Origin: Parachlamydiaceae bacterium
GTDB taxonomy: Bacteria > Chlamydiota > Chlamydiia > Chlamydiales > Parachlamydiaceae
NCBI GenBank assembly: GCA_013821265.1
Contig: JACDHD010000001.1
Location: 43,322 to 107,321, forward strand
Direction: 5' to 3'
DNA: 64,000 bases
Positions 42,425-50,909 of the stretch are shown one piece after another; position 1 is the stretch's first letter; the number at the start of each line of letters is the position of its first letter. A program made the translations under genes and the position numbers. The notes under the pieces were generated by a model. That model ran no database searches. It saw nothing but the letters and a program-made list of their open reading frames with translations, and was not told the DNA's origin.

Positions 42425-42640
42425 CAAAGGTTACGGGGTCTGGAAGCGATTCACACCTGGTCGGATTTAAGTATTAATCGAACAGCGCCAACAATTATCG
42501 CTTCTTATTCCATTGCATGCCTTATTGCTAGCCAAGCTGTACAAGATACGGGAGTGGAAATAGTCCCCGAAATGACCCCTTGGTACAGTAAAAAGACGGT
42601 TACGTTTTCAGATGTAATGGTGTACCTTAAGTTGTTGATT
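42425..42640 (+). pseudogene. C-terminal remnant of an IS transposase
   Basis: An open stretch reads HTWSDLSINRTAPTIIASYS, then IACLIASQAVQDTGVEIVPE, then MTPWYSKKTVTFSDVMVYLK. The pattern, W-SDLSI-RT-P near the front and TPWYxKxxxTFSDV at the end, is that of the C-terminus of DDE transposases. No start or catalytic N-terminal part is present. It marks a past insertion sequence. The remainder of 42185-42665 is the hairpin pair above and empty DNA. Confidence 0.55.
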
Positions 42641-42665
42641 CTCAACAGTAAATATTTTCCTCAAT

Positions 42666-43022
42666 CTAGTAAAAATTTTTATAAACCTCTCTTAACACCT
42701 CTAGATACTCTTCTATCGACGTGAGCCCGACAGTTAATCTTCTTTCGTTAACATGTGCTTCATCTTCAATAGGATAAAGTGTAAGATCTTCATTTAATCT
42801 CGCTAAGTGAAGAGTATCAATTTGAATCACTTCAGCTCTTAAACTCTCTTCGTTAGCTGAATCAATTGCATTGATCCATCGCATGCGTAAGTCTTGTTCT
42901 CTACCTACCATTTCAATTACTTCTCTCTGCAAGTCCTTGTAAAAAATTTTATGTTCGTTGGTATAAGCAGAGCCTGATATCAATTGAAACGAGAAGAATA
43001 ATACGAAAAAAATTAAATTCAT
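42666..43022 (-). CDS. Small exported protein of unknown function
   Basis: 118 residues from ATG 43022 (MNLIFFVLFFSFQLISGSAY, a signal peptide); the five-residue-longer start at 43037 is less likely. The mature part is acidic and helical (DLQREVIEMVGREQDLRMRW, then NAIDSANEESLRAEVI). No family recognised. It is 23 bp downstream of the EEP-fold gene on the same strand and is probably co-transcribed with it. Confidence 0.6.
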   Translation of the reverse strand: MNLIFFVLFFSFQLISGSAYTNEHKIFYKDLQREVIEMVGREQDLRMRWINAIDSANEESLRAEVIQIDTLHLARLNEDLTLYPIEDEAHVNERRLTVGLTSIEEYLEVLREVYKNFY

Positions 43023-43045
43023 AAAAACTGACCCCATGCACCGAG

Positions 43046-44618
43046 TTAGAAAAGCAAGATATCGCGATAAGAAGGAGACATCGTAGCTCCTACAGGATAA
43101 TGATCCGATGGGTTATCAATATTTGGCAAAGGCTTATTTATATCGACATCTTCTTCCTTAAAGCCAACGGTAACCTGACTAAATTCAAACTGGCCCCCAT
43201 TTTCAGATTTCAAGGTAATCAAATAGTCTTCTTGGTCAACTGCAAATCTTCCAGCTTTAGCATGCTGAACAGTCACCATTCTTCTTTTTACAGTAGTTGG
43301 TCCTACATCTGTCGCCATAAGACCTAGAGCATCTAGATGCTCCCTAAACAATTGCACGTCTTTATGCGTTTTAGTGTTAGCATCAGTGCCAACTAGCAGC
43401 TGCAAATTCTCATGCTTCGCCTTTTTTTGAAATATTTCCATCACAAGTGAAATCTGTCGACGCCCATCTTCAGACTTTGTGGAATGTCCATGACATGCCG
43501 CGAGAAGAAATTTTTGACCAGATCCTTTTCTAGTTGCTATGACGACGTTCATGCACCCATTTTCCTGGTACTCTTGAACGGGAATGACTTGATAGTCAGG
43601 CTCCCAAAGATCGCTTCGAAGAAAAACAAACGTCCCATCATGAGGATTTTGATTCTCGACAGGCAAAAATAAACCTTCGCTGGTTAAAATTTGAGGTACT
43701 AACGCATCGCTTTCCTGAGTAAATACTACTCCCGAATCAGAGACGATTAACTTATCTCTAAATGCTTCTGCCCTAGCCAAAGGGTCTCCAAGTGTATCAG
43801 CGAATACTTTCTTGACTTTATTCACTTGATTGATAAAGTCCTCATCGACACCAGAGATAAGATGTAGATCGAGGGCTTGATACATCCAAAAGAAAAATAC
43901 TTGACCGGCTGGAGACGTAAACATGTCGAGATCGTCATTGACTGCTGTCTCTCCCAAGAATTCCTTTAAATAATTTGTGTTTAATCCATTTAAAGAATGT
44001 TGAAGAACATTTTGAGGAGTGGTTAGGGAAAATGTCTCCTCTATAAAAATGGCATTCATGAGGTTCTTTTTTAATTCAAAGCCATTTTTCCCTTTCAGAA
44101 TACCTGTAGAGCCAAGTATAGGCAAATCAAAGGCCCTACCCTCTCGTGCGGCTTGATCCTTCAAAGCTTTGTCCACATGTAGTAATCCAGTGGGAGTATT
44201 TCTCAAAAAACGAAAAACTTTTTGGTCACCATAATGCTCGATAAAATTGAGAATTTTTTCTAAATCCGAATGTGTAATTACACCTTGTAATTCAATCTGT
44301 TTCTTTTGAATTTCTTCTATCAGTGATTAACTGCGATAATGTAGGTCCAAACTCCCTTTCTTTAGCGATAGCCTGTGTGACACTATCATTCCTGAAATCG
44401 CTTATTTCCTTATCGCTAAAATTGCCTCCCCCCATTAATTCTATCACTTCCTGATCAGAGAGATTTTTTGCTAGAGCCACAGGAGAAACGACCAACTCAA
44501 AAACTTTTTGTCTTGTTGGATTCATTTCAGGACCATAGTCCCCTGCAAACTCAAACGGGTCATTAAATATCCCTAATATGTTTGCAGTATGTATAACAAT
44601 TGATAAAATGAAGTACAT
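43046..44618 (-). pseudogene. Exported EEP-fold (endonuclease/exonuclease/phosphatase) gene, frameshifted
   Basis: Two overlapping minus-strand frames make one gene. The upstream frame (44618-44292) starts MYFILSIVIHTANILGIFND, with a hydrophobic export-like N-terminus, and reads to EREFGPTLSQL; the downstream frame opens at about 44326 as LIEEIQKKQIELQGVITHSD and continues to 43046. They meet at about 44318-44332. The C-terminal catalytic part is EEP-like: LLVGTDANTKTH (the DxN motif) and NPSDHYPV (SDHxP). Joined, the protein would have about 510 residues. Either the shift is a true mutation or a sequence error. The fold hydrolyses phosphodiesters or phosphoinositides, often as an effector. 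Confidence 0.72.
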
Positions 44619-44783
44619 AACCTTGATTCCATTTTTATATATTAAAAAATGAATTTTATCATAAATTGTGAATTATCTTCTAGGATTTATATGGTAGTTC
44701 ATGGACGAATTGACGCAATTGCATAAGTCCAAGTTCATGATTAAACACATAAAAGAAGAATTTACAGGATGGGCAGGATCGCC

Positions 44784-44812
44784 TTGACAACAGAAAAAAT
44801 TTAGGTTACGGT
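44784..44812 (+). promoter_or_regulatory. Weak sigma70 promoter before the QQPQIQ-repeat gene
   Basis: TTGACA at 44784-44789 is exact; the best -10 at 17 nt is TACGGT, which keeps only the first two and last bases. The ATG follows 28 nt further on, after GAGGAA. Confidence 0.35.
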
Positions 44813-44839
44813 GAAAAAAAATTAACACATGAGGAAATG

Positions 44840-46204
44840 ATGGATAAAAAACTTTTAGTGCTATTGATAGCACCTTCTCTCTTGTTTACTAATCTTGTCT
44901 CCGCAAACGAAACTAAAGATTTTATTGCTGAATCAAAGGATCAAAGCAAACAGGGTCAGGGTAGCAAATCTCGCGAAGGTCGGGCCGATTCAAAAGGGTC
45001 TGGTGGGGAACAAACTAAAGGACGGGATAGGGAATCTCAGAAGCAACAGCCTCAAATCCAGCAGCAGCCTCAAATCCAGCAACAGCCTCAAATCCAGCAA
45101 CAGCCTAAAATCCAGCAGCAGCCTCAAATCCAGCAACAGCCTCAAATCCGGCAACAGCCTCAAATCCAGCAACGCGGCAATCAGGAATTGCAGGAAAGAA
45201 AATCCATTGAGATGGATCGAGATCAAAAAAGAGATATCGATCAAAAGAGAAACATCGAACAAAAGAGAGTTTTCGACGAGCAAATTAAACGAAATAGAGA
45301 AGCCGAAAAAAAAGATATAGAATCTCAAGAGAGAAGAGCCAGTGATAGGGATATGAATCGCAGTCAAAGAAGAGATATCGAGCAACAGAGAGACTCAATC
45401 GATCAAAAACGGGGTTGGGAATCAGAGAAAAGAGATGCAGTTAAGACTGGGCAGAATGAATTTAGAGGTAGGGACCATGACCGAACAGATTACAGAAGAG
45501 AGCGAATTTCCAAAGAAAGTTTAAAGGAAAAAGAGACAAGATGGCAGTCAAAGAGCAAAGAATGGCGTAAAAACTTTTCTAATTACAGAACGCGCGACCA
45601 CATCTTTGACGATCATTTTTGGGGTAATTTCCGTAAAAGATACAATCACTGGTATTTTGATAACAATTTTCATTGGTACTCAGGTGCTACTTGGCCCCGC
45701 ATTGTCGTTTGGCTTCCTTGGCAATGGAGCCGACCGATTTATTATTTCTATGAAACAGATGGTGATGTTTACTACAGCACAACTGAACATTATACCTATC
45801 TCATCCCTGTGGATTCAAAAGAAATATTTATCGCCCAAGCTGCACGAATTGCAAACGCACAGTATCCTATTTCCAATCGACAGTCCGATTGGTTGCCGTT
45901 AGGAATGTTTACAATTGCGTCAGAAAATGATTTGTCGGACATGCCAAAAAGGTATATTTCCCTTGCCATCAGCAAAGACGGCGCAGTATCCGGTGCATAT
46001 TTTGATACTGTAAACAATGCAATGCTCGAAATTCAGGGCGGAATTGATCCTGAATCACAGCGTATTGCATGGAAATTTGTAGGAAACGATTGGCCAATCA
46101 TGGAATCGGGTCTTTACAATCTTACAAAAGAAGAATCAACTCTATTAATTCACACTTCGGGCCGTACAACTGAAACACAGTTGCTTATCAAGCTTGATAG
46201 ATGA
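44840..46204 (+). CDS. Exported charged protein with QQPQIQ repeats and C-terminal beta domain
   Basis: About 454 residues from ATG 44840 (GAGG at a suitable distance; the ATG at 44837 is too close). Signal peptide MDKKLLVLLIAPSLLFTNLV. Residues about 25-65 are charged and Gly-rich, 66-110 are seven hexapeptide units QQPQIQ, and 115-250 are extremely charged (DQKRDIDQKRNIEQKR and similar), probably a long flexible or single-helix spacer. The last 190 residues are folded and aromatic (DDHFWGNFRKRYNHWYFDNN, then RIVVWLPWQW). Such a layout, a folded tip on a repetitive spacer, fits a surface or secreted structural protein. Family not recognised. Confidence 0.75.
   Translation: MDKKLLVLLIAPSLLFTNLVSANETKDFIAESKDQSKQGQGSKSREGRADSKGSGGEQTKGRDRESQKQQPQIQQQPQIQQQPQIQQQPKIQQQPQIQQQPQIRQQPQIQQRGNQELQERKSIEMDRDQKRDIDQKRNIEQKRVFDEQIKRNREAEKKDIESQERRASDRDMNRSQRRDIEQQRDSIDQKRGWESEKRDAVKTGQNEFRGRDHDRTDYRRERISKESLKEKETRWQSKSKEWRKNFSNYRTRDHIFDDHFWGNFRKRYNHWYFDNNFHWYSGATWPRIVVWLPWQWSRPIYYFYETDGDVYYSTTEHYTYLIPVDSKEIFIAQAARIANAQYPISNRQSDWLPLGMFTIASENDLSDMPKRYISLAISKDGAVSGAYFDTVNNAMLEIQGGIDPESQRIAWKFVGNDWPIMESGLYNLTKEESTLLIHTSGRTTETQLLIKLDR
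45044..45169 (+). repeat. Seven tandem 18-bp units encoding QQPQIQ
   Basis: CAACAGCCTCAAATCCAG repeats seven times with few changes (one Q-to-K, one Q-to-R). The repeat length is a multiple of three, so copy-number changes stay in frame. Long open frames on the complementary strand here are artefacts of it. Confidence 0.9.
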
Positions 46205-46213
46205 TCTAAATTT

Positions 46214-46234
46214 AGCCGGGGCCTAGCCCCGGCT
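46214..46234 (+). terminator. GC-rich hairpin after the QQPQIQ gene
   Basis: AGCCGGGGC-CTA-GCCCCGGCT, a perfect 9-bp stem and 3-nt loop 10 bp after the stop. It is strong and well placed between convergent genes, though its U run is short. Confidence 0.75.
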
Positions 46235-46314
46235 GTTCAGGAATCGAGACTTTAGGTGCTACTGATATAAATGGCGTAAAGGCTTACTTTAAGTCCTTAA
46301 AAGGTTTCCTCAAG

Positions 46315-46776
46315 CTAAACATATCTTTCCATCGGTTTGCTCCGATAGCCTCCAATCACAATACTGGCGGCCAAGATGATAAGATTTTTCACAACAAATT
46401 CTCCTTCTAATGTCAGAAAAAAAGGATTGCCGTTGAAAAAAAGCGGTGGATGAAAAAAAACACTTAAAAGGATACCTGCTATTTGTAACCATAGCAGAAT
46501 GAGAGTGGTCTTAAGGTAAACTTTAAAGATAAGCCCCAATCCAATTAAAACTTCTATTATTCCAAGAAAAATAATATACTCTGGGCGTTCCACTGTGAAA
46601 GTATAAGTTTTTTCTATCATATGTTGAACAGGGCTCACATTAAATATTTTTAGAAGGCCAAACCAAAAAAATACAATTCCAAGACTCACTCTAAGAAGCC
46701 AAATACCCCATTGGCGCATTTGCTTGATTGCCGTTTTTTCGACTTGCTTTACTGTATCTTCCGAATCTTGTGTCAT
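46315..46776 (-). CDS. DoxX-family membrane protein
   Basis: 153 residues with four transmembrane helices (beginning WLLRVSLGIVFFWFGLLKIF, IIFLGIIEVLIGLGLIFKVY, TLILLWLQIAGILLSVFFHP and NLIILAASIVIGG). RVSLGIVFFWFGLLK is the helix-1 motif of DoxX/DUF417 proteins. The family is linked to quinone or redox stress functions in the inner membrane, without a clear enzymatic role for most members. It stands alone, convergent with the QQPQIQ gene, and hairpin array C follows its promoter side. Confidence 0.82.
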   Translation of the reverse strand: MTQDSEDTVKQVEKTAIKQMRQWGIWLLRVSLGIVFFWFGLLKIFNVSPVQHMIEKTYTFTVERPEYIIFLGIIEVLIGLGLIFKVYLKTTLILLWLQIAGILLSVFFHPPLFFNGNPFFLTLEGEFVVKNLIILAASIVIGGYRSKPMERYV

Positions 46777-46818
46777 TTGAATCTCTCTAAACTAATTGGG
46801 CCTAGTCGTCCTTTCTTA

Positions 46819-46900
46819 CCAGACCGGGACGGTCTGGCTACCTTCTTTTTTTTTTGCAGGGCGGGAAGCCCAGGTTACTTTCAGGCCGAGGACGGCCCTG
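46819..46900. repeat. Hairpin array C
   Basis: CCAGACCG-GGA-CGGTCTGG (46819-46837), a degenerate CAGGGC...GCCCAGG unit (about 46857-46873) and CAGGCCG-AGGA-CGGCC (46882-46899). The order is the same as the right half of array A. It fills the gap between the DoxX start and the efflux gene's end. Confidence 0.8.
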
Positions 46901-46924
46901 GTTTCTTTTCAACCATACTGCTTG

Positions 46925-48136
46925 CTAATCTACATTTTGTGGAAGACTTAAAGCGAAGTGAGCTCGTATCTGTTCTCCATAAAAGCTGATCGTCAGAAAC
47001 AAAGATAGCATACAGCATAAGGCCACAATCGCTGCGGATGAGAAAAGTGTTCCATTATAAAAATTACCTGCTAGCTGTACTGTCACAGCGCAAAGCAGTG
47101 TACGCATAGACATCAGCAAAGATGATGCGGGACCATTTTTATTAGGCACAACGGATAGAGATGCTGAAAAAACAATTGCAAAAGGAATTGCACAAGAAGA
47201 AGCAAATAGACACATCAAAGGCGTAATCAAAAGTACAGGCGGAATTTCTTGAAAACAAGCCATGATAAGTAGGGTTGATGTCGCTAGCGCACACACTAAA
47301 GACCCAAATAAAGCAGAGCGCATTTCCCCAAAAAGAGAAGAGATTTTGTTTGCGTAATAGCTCACAATTGAAAATGAAGAAATAATTGCTGCTTGGTGCC
47401 ATGCAAATTCTCTTAAAGGCATTCCTAATTGATCGCGATAAAGAAAAGGAATGACCGAAACAAAAGCCATATAACCTCCACACACTAATGTAGGCACTAA
47501 AGAACTTTGCAAAAAGCGAAAAGAGGTCAACAGTTGCTTATAATCTTGAATCACCTGTTTTGTTTGAATAACCTGCCCCTTGCGTGTTTCTGGAAGGTAT
47601 CCGTAAAGAAGGATGAGTTGTATCGTTGTCATTAAGGCAACAAATGTATAGCAAGAGCTCCAACCAAAGTACACATTAAGATAACCTCCAAGTATAGGTG
47701 CGAGGGCCATCGTAGCGGTTAAGATCGCATTTAACATCCCAATCCAATGCGTTGCCTCATTGTCTTGGTAGGCATCAGAAATCATGGTAAAGACAATGAC
47801 AAAGGATCCGGCTGCACCAAGACCTTGGATAAAGCGCGACAACAAAATCATTTCTATGGTGGGTGCTAAAGCACAGCTAATGCTGCCAATTAAAAATAAA
47901 ACCGTTCCGAGTAAGAGTATGGGGCGTCTTCCAAACCGATCTGATAAAGGTCCATAGAAAAGAGCCGCGATACAAAATCCAAGGAAGTTGAGGCTGATAG
48001 TCCCCTCAATCACCTTTTCAGAAACAGAAAATGCTCGAGCGATGTCTGGAAAGCTGGGTAAAGAAAGTTCGATTTCCATTGCGGCGGAGACAACGGAAAA
48101 GATCAGAAGAAAGGGAAAAAATTTGCTAAGTTTCAT
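46925..48136 (-). CDS. MFS drug-efflux transporter, Bcr/CflA type
   Basis: 403 residues from ATG 48136 (MKLSKFFPFLLIFSVV), with AGGA about 6 nt upstream; the 35 residues upstream are not part of the family. Twelve transmembrane helices. Motif A, GPLSDRFGRRPILL, lies between helices 2 and 3, and the family motif ALAPTIEMILLSRFIQGLGA with GSFVIVFTMISDAY follows. Bcr/CflA pumps export drugs such as bicyclomycin or sulfonamides, and amino acids. The gene stands alone, with hairpin arrays on both sides. Confidence 0.9.
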   Translation of the reverse strand: MKLSKFFPFLLIFSVVSAAMEIELSLPSFPDIARAFSVSEKVIEGTISLNFLGFCIAALFYGPLSDRFGRRPILLLGTVLFLIGSISCALAPTIEMILLSRFIQGLGAAGSFVIVFTMISDAYQDNEATHWIGMLNAILTATMALAPILGGYLNVYFGWSSCYTFVALMTTIQLILLYGYLPETRKGQVIQTKQVIQDYKQLLTSFRFLQSSLVPTLVCGGYMAFVSVIPFLYRDQLGMPLREFAWHQAAIISSFSIVSYYANKISSLFGEMRSALFGSLVCALATSTLLIMACFQEIPPVLLITPLMCLFASSCAIPFAIVFSASLSVVPNKNGPASSLLMSMRTLLCAVTVQLAGNFYNGTLFSSAAIVALCCMLSLFLTISFYGEQIRAHFALSLPQNVD

Positions 48137-48267
48137 AAAAATCCTGTGTTTTTGTAAAAATAATATAGCACAACCGATAAAAAAAAAGGATACCTTCTTT
48201 CCATGGACAAATGGACGAATAAAACGATTGCAAAAATCCAACCCTTGCCTTTTCCCGATTCCTAAGC
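48137..48267. other. Leader of the efflux gene
   Basis: AT-rich, no gene. It should hold the efflux gene's promoter and is followed by hairpin array D. Confidence 0.4.
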
Positions 48268-48430
48268 CAGGCCGTCCTCGGCCTGAAAGTAACCAGGGGT
48301 CCCGACCTGCAAAAAAGGAAAGTAGCCAGAGCGTCCCGGTCTGGTAAAAAAGGACAACGGTCAGAATGACCTTGGAAAATCGTTACATCACCACAAGATG
48401 ACCCGGCTTTTTGCAGGGCGGGACGCCCTG
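48268..48430. repeat. Hairpin array D
   Basis: CAGGCCG-TCCT-CGGCCTG (48268-48285), a degenerate CAGGGGTCCCGACCTG unit (48294-48310), CCAGAGCG-TCC-CGGTCTGG (48326-48344), GGTCA-GAA-TGACC (48359-48371) and CAGGGCG-GGA-CGCCCTG (48414-48430). Preceded by CCCGATTCCTAAGC, also found before the hairpin at 49651. Confidence 0.85.
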
Positions 48431-48518
48431 AGACCTTTTTGAACTCGCGTCCCGACGATTACATCATCCAAATTCAGGCTTAAGCGCATATAGGGACGAG
48501 TGTGATTAGGTCTGGATT

Positions 48519-49364
48519 TTATGTTGGTTGAGTATCTGGCACTGGATTAAATGCTTGACCTTCAGTATCCTTTTGAGTCCAATTAACATGTCTACCATCT
48601 GCTTTGCTTAAGTCTTCTTCCTTTACATAGAGTCGCACACGATCACAATATTCGTTGTACAATGTGTTCCAAGATCTTTGAACTGTTCCTTCTTGATAAA
48701 AACGACTTGCATAAGCTTCTGAAGCTTCTGAAATTGTCTTAAAAAATATTCCCTCTCCGTAATGTCGACGTTTATCCCAGAAGGCTTCACCCCGCGCATG
48801 GTGATAAGCATTCGTACAGTAATAAAAAGTACGATACCGGTACGAATCCTGCTTCGTTAATGCTAATGCAAAGGTATGTTTTGCAGTAAATGCAGGAAGA
48901 TCATCTAAAGTAAGGTTGCTGATTGCATATCCTAGTTTCATACACACATCAGCGGCTTCTACTACCTGAGGACGACTCCAAGGGTCTGTTCTATGCTGTT
49001 TTATCAAATCTTTTAGCTTCTGATCAGCTTCATTCCATAAAGTGGTTAGATATGCTATCTCTCGGTTTATCGGTTGATGAGTTTTTGAAGGCTCCCGACC
49101 AAATTGGTAAGCACTCTTAGCTTGTTTAATTGATTTTCTTGCAAATTCAAGCACTTCTTGGCCTAAAGCAGAATAAGGTGGCACAGCTGGGCGACAATAG
49201 CGACAAGAAATAACGCGATAGATCGCCAATGGAATTCCTAAAGTTAGGATGTGAAACACCACATTTCCAATTTTTCTCAAAAGTGCTTGCTTATGGCAAA
49301 GCGGCTGCAAAAACAAATGATTAGAATGTAAACAATCAACATTGTTAGTTCTACGAGATCTCAT
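48519..49364 (-). CDS. Membrane-associated protein of unknown function
   Basis: 281 residues, no recognised family. One possible transmembrane helix (IGNVVFHILTLGIPLAIYRV, about residues 32-51) is preceded by a Cys/His-bearing N-terminus (HSNHLFLQPLCHKQ) and followed by a soluble, aromatic-rich part (RYRTFYYCTNAYHHARGEAF, then DKRRHYGEGIFF). No signal peptide. Start ATG 49364 has GAG about 7 nt upstream. Possible inclusion-type or effector protein; this is a guess from layout. Confidence 0.55.
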   Translation of the reverse strand: MRSRRTNNVDCLHSNHLFLQPLCHKQALLRKIGNVVFHILTLGIPLAIYRVISCRYCRPAVPPYSALGQEVLEFARKSIKQAKSAYQFGREPSKTHQPINREIAYLTTLWNEADQKLKDLIKQHRTDPWSRPQVVEAADVCMKLGYAISNLTLDDLPAFTAKHTFALALTKQDSYRYRTFYYCTNAYHHARGEAFWDKRRHYGEGIFFKTISEASEAYASRFYQEGTVQRSWNTLYNEYCDRVRLYVKEEDLSKADGRHVNWTQKDTEGQAFNPVPDTQPT

Positions 49365-49488
49365 TTAAACTCCTGAATTAATGGAAAAACAATAGGATAT
49401 TTAAATTAAAAAAGCAATGATGAAATGGGCAATTGCTAAAGTGGAGCAAGTTCAAACCAAGATTGCCGACAGTACAAAAAAGGAATAC

Positions 49489-49592
49489 ATCCTCTCTGTG
49501 CTTTCTGTGGGCTCTGTGGTAGTCATATGGTGCAAGCCCCTTTATTAAAACAAATTAGATTACCACAGAGCCCACAGAGAGCACAGAGGAAG
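49489..49592. repeat. Inverted repeat with 34-bp arms
   Basis: ATCCTCTCTGTGCTTTCTGT and GGGCTCTGTGGTAGTC (49489-49524) pair with GATTACCACAGAGCCCACAG and AGAGCACAGAGGAAG (49557-49592); two mismatches and a loop of about 32 bp. It lies in the otherwise empty gap 49365-49650. It is like small inverted-repeat elements in many bacterial genomes and could be mobile. Confidence 0.75.
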
Positions 49593-49650
49593 TATATTCA
49601 TTTCTGCCTACTCAGCTCTCTTTTACATAAGTCTTAACCCGTGCCCGATT

Positions 49651-49682
49651 CCTAAGCCAGGCCGTCCTCGGCCTGGCTTAGG
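49651..49682 (-). terminator. Hairpin terminator of the PAP2 gene
   Basis: CCTAAGCCAGGCCG-TCCT-CGGCCTGGCTTAGG, a perfect 14-bp stem ending 3 bp before the PAP2 stop codon. It is an extended form of the GGCCG hairpin found in the arrays, here standing alone where a terminator would be. Confidence 0.7.
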
Positions 49683-49685
49683 CAA

Positions 49686-50843
49686 TTAATTATCCTGAAG
49701 AGAATCAAATGCACACAGTTTTGGTGATTTAAGAATCATATCCGCTAACTTAGACCCCAAATCCCATCCCGCTTGATGGTCGATTGGATAGTGAATCCCC
49801 GCCCAAATACGCGAATTTCCAGCTTCTTCTGCTAGTTGAAACCACTGATTTTTTTCCTTAGGAAAATAGTAGGACAATAGCGTAGCACTGCCTGCTGACC
49901 ATGTTGAGTGTCCCGATGGATAACTAGGATGTCTAGGAAAATCGATATGCGTTTTAATTGTGGGATTTACTACAGATGGACGTGTAATCGCATACGTGTA
50001 TTTCGTACAAAAGATGGCAATGTCTATATCCATTCCGGCCTGGGCAAGAATAGATCTAAAACACACTATTTTTGAAAATGCAACATCGTGGCTAAACAGA
50101 TACTCATTGGCAATCTCCATCCAATTTCCACTTTTAGGCCCACTCTTTCCAGCCCAAAATTTAATCCTTTGAAGTTGCTGCTCAGTGCTCCCTTCCGCTA
50201 TTTTTTTCACAATTTCAGATTGCTGTAACCAGTAAGGATCATCTTGAGGAGGTGGCTGCGGGGCCATAAATTGTTGCGGCTCCTTTAGCAGCCATGGCTT
50301 GCATGAGGCAGTATTTAATCCAATATAGGGTTTTGGAAGTGTCTTAAGCTTAGGATCGTCTTCATTAGCTGGAAAATGTTTCATTTCCGCGCTTTCTTCA
50401 TCAAATCGCTGTTTTATCTTTGCAAAGACGACTTGAGCAAGGGTTTCAGAATAGTCATCTGAATTTATATTCGGAGCTGAAGGAAAAAAAAGTTTTAAGA
50501 CTTTTGCAGAAATAGGAGCAAGACTCCCCACAAATTGGCCATGCGCATTATAGCTTAAAAAGGCAGCTTCCTTTTGGGCAGTATAAAGATAAGCGTACAT
50601 GCGAGAAGTCGAGCCAGGATTTTTTTGAGACAAGTCTACAGCAATTTCATCCCACTTCTTCAACTCTGAATTAGACATTATGTCAGTAGAATTTTTTCCA
50701 GATAGTTTCTGAAGTTCTTCAGGAGCATATTGGAAATAAGTTGAGAACTTTTGACTTTGTTTCTGAACGACTGGTTCTGCTTGAATATACGTAAAACCCA
50801 TCGTCAGCACACTCAAAACAAATAAGTAGGATGTGATTTTCAT
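49686..50843 (-). CDS. Exported PAP2-family acid phosphatase
   Basis: 385 residues with a signal peptide (MKITSYLFVLSVLTMGFTYI, cut near QAEP). The active-site motifs are in the C-terminal half: YAITRPSVV (KxxxxxxRP type), YPSGHSTWSAGS (PSGH) and NSRIWAGIHYPIDHQAG (SRxxxxxHxxxD). The family includes class A acid phosphatases and vanadium haloperoxidases; its length and N-terminal domain favour the haloperoxidase-like phosphatase group. It acts in the periplasm or beyond, on phosphate esters or lipids. Terminated by the hairpin at 49651-49682. Confidence 0.85.
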   Translation of the reverse strand: MKITSYLFVLSVLTMGFTYIQAEPVVQKQSQKFSTYFQYAPEELQKLSGKNSTDIMSNSELKKWDEIAVDLSQKNPGSTSRMYAYLYTAQKEAAFLSYNAHGQFVGSLAPISAKVLKLFFPSAPNINSDDYSETLAQVVFAKIKQRFDEESAEMKHFPANEDDPKLKTLPKPYIGLNTASCKPWLLKEPQQFMAPQPPPQDDPYWLQQSEIVKKIAEGSTEQQLQRIKFWAGKSGPKSGNWMEIANEYLFSHDVAFSKIVCFRSILAQAGMDIDIAIFCTKYTYAITRPSVVNPTIKTHIDFPRHPSYPSGHSTWSAGSATLLSYYFPKEKNQWFQLAEEAGNSRIWAGIHYPIDHQAGWDLGSKLADMILKSPKLCAFDSLQDN

Positions 50844-50909
50844 AAAACCTCATTTTTCTTAAAGGTATTATAAATTTTATTTTAATTCATCTACCAAATA
50901 TGTTAGCAG

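Noticed and set aside
44990..45385. Long leucine-rich frame on the minus strand
   Set aside because: It is the complement of the QQPQIQ repeats and charged spacer of a clear secreted protein; LLDLRL repeats are an artefact.
46201..46320. tRNA-like GC-rich hairpin
   Set aside because: Only one strong stem; no cloverleaf, anticodon or T-loop. No tRNA or rRNA gene was recognised anywhere in the window.
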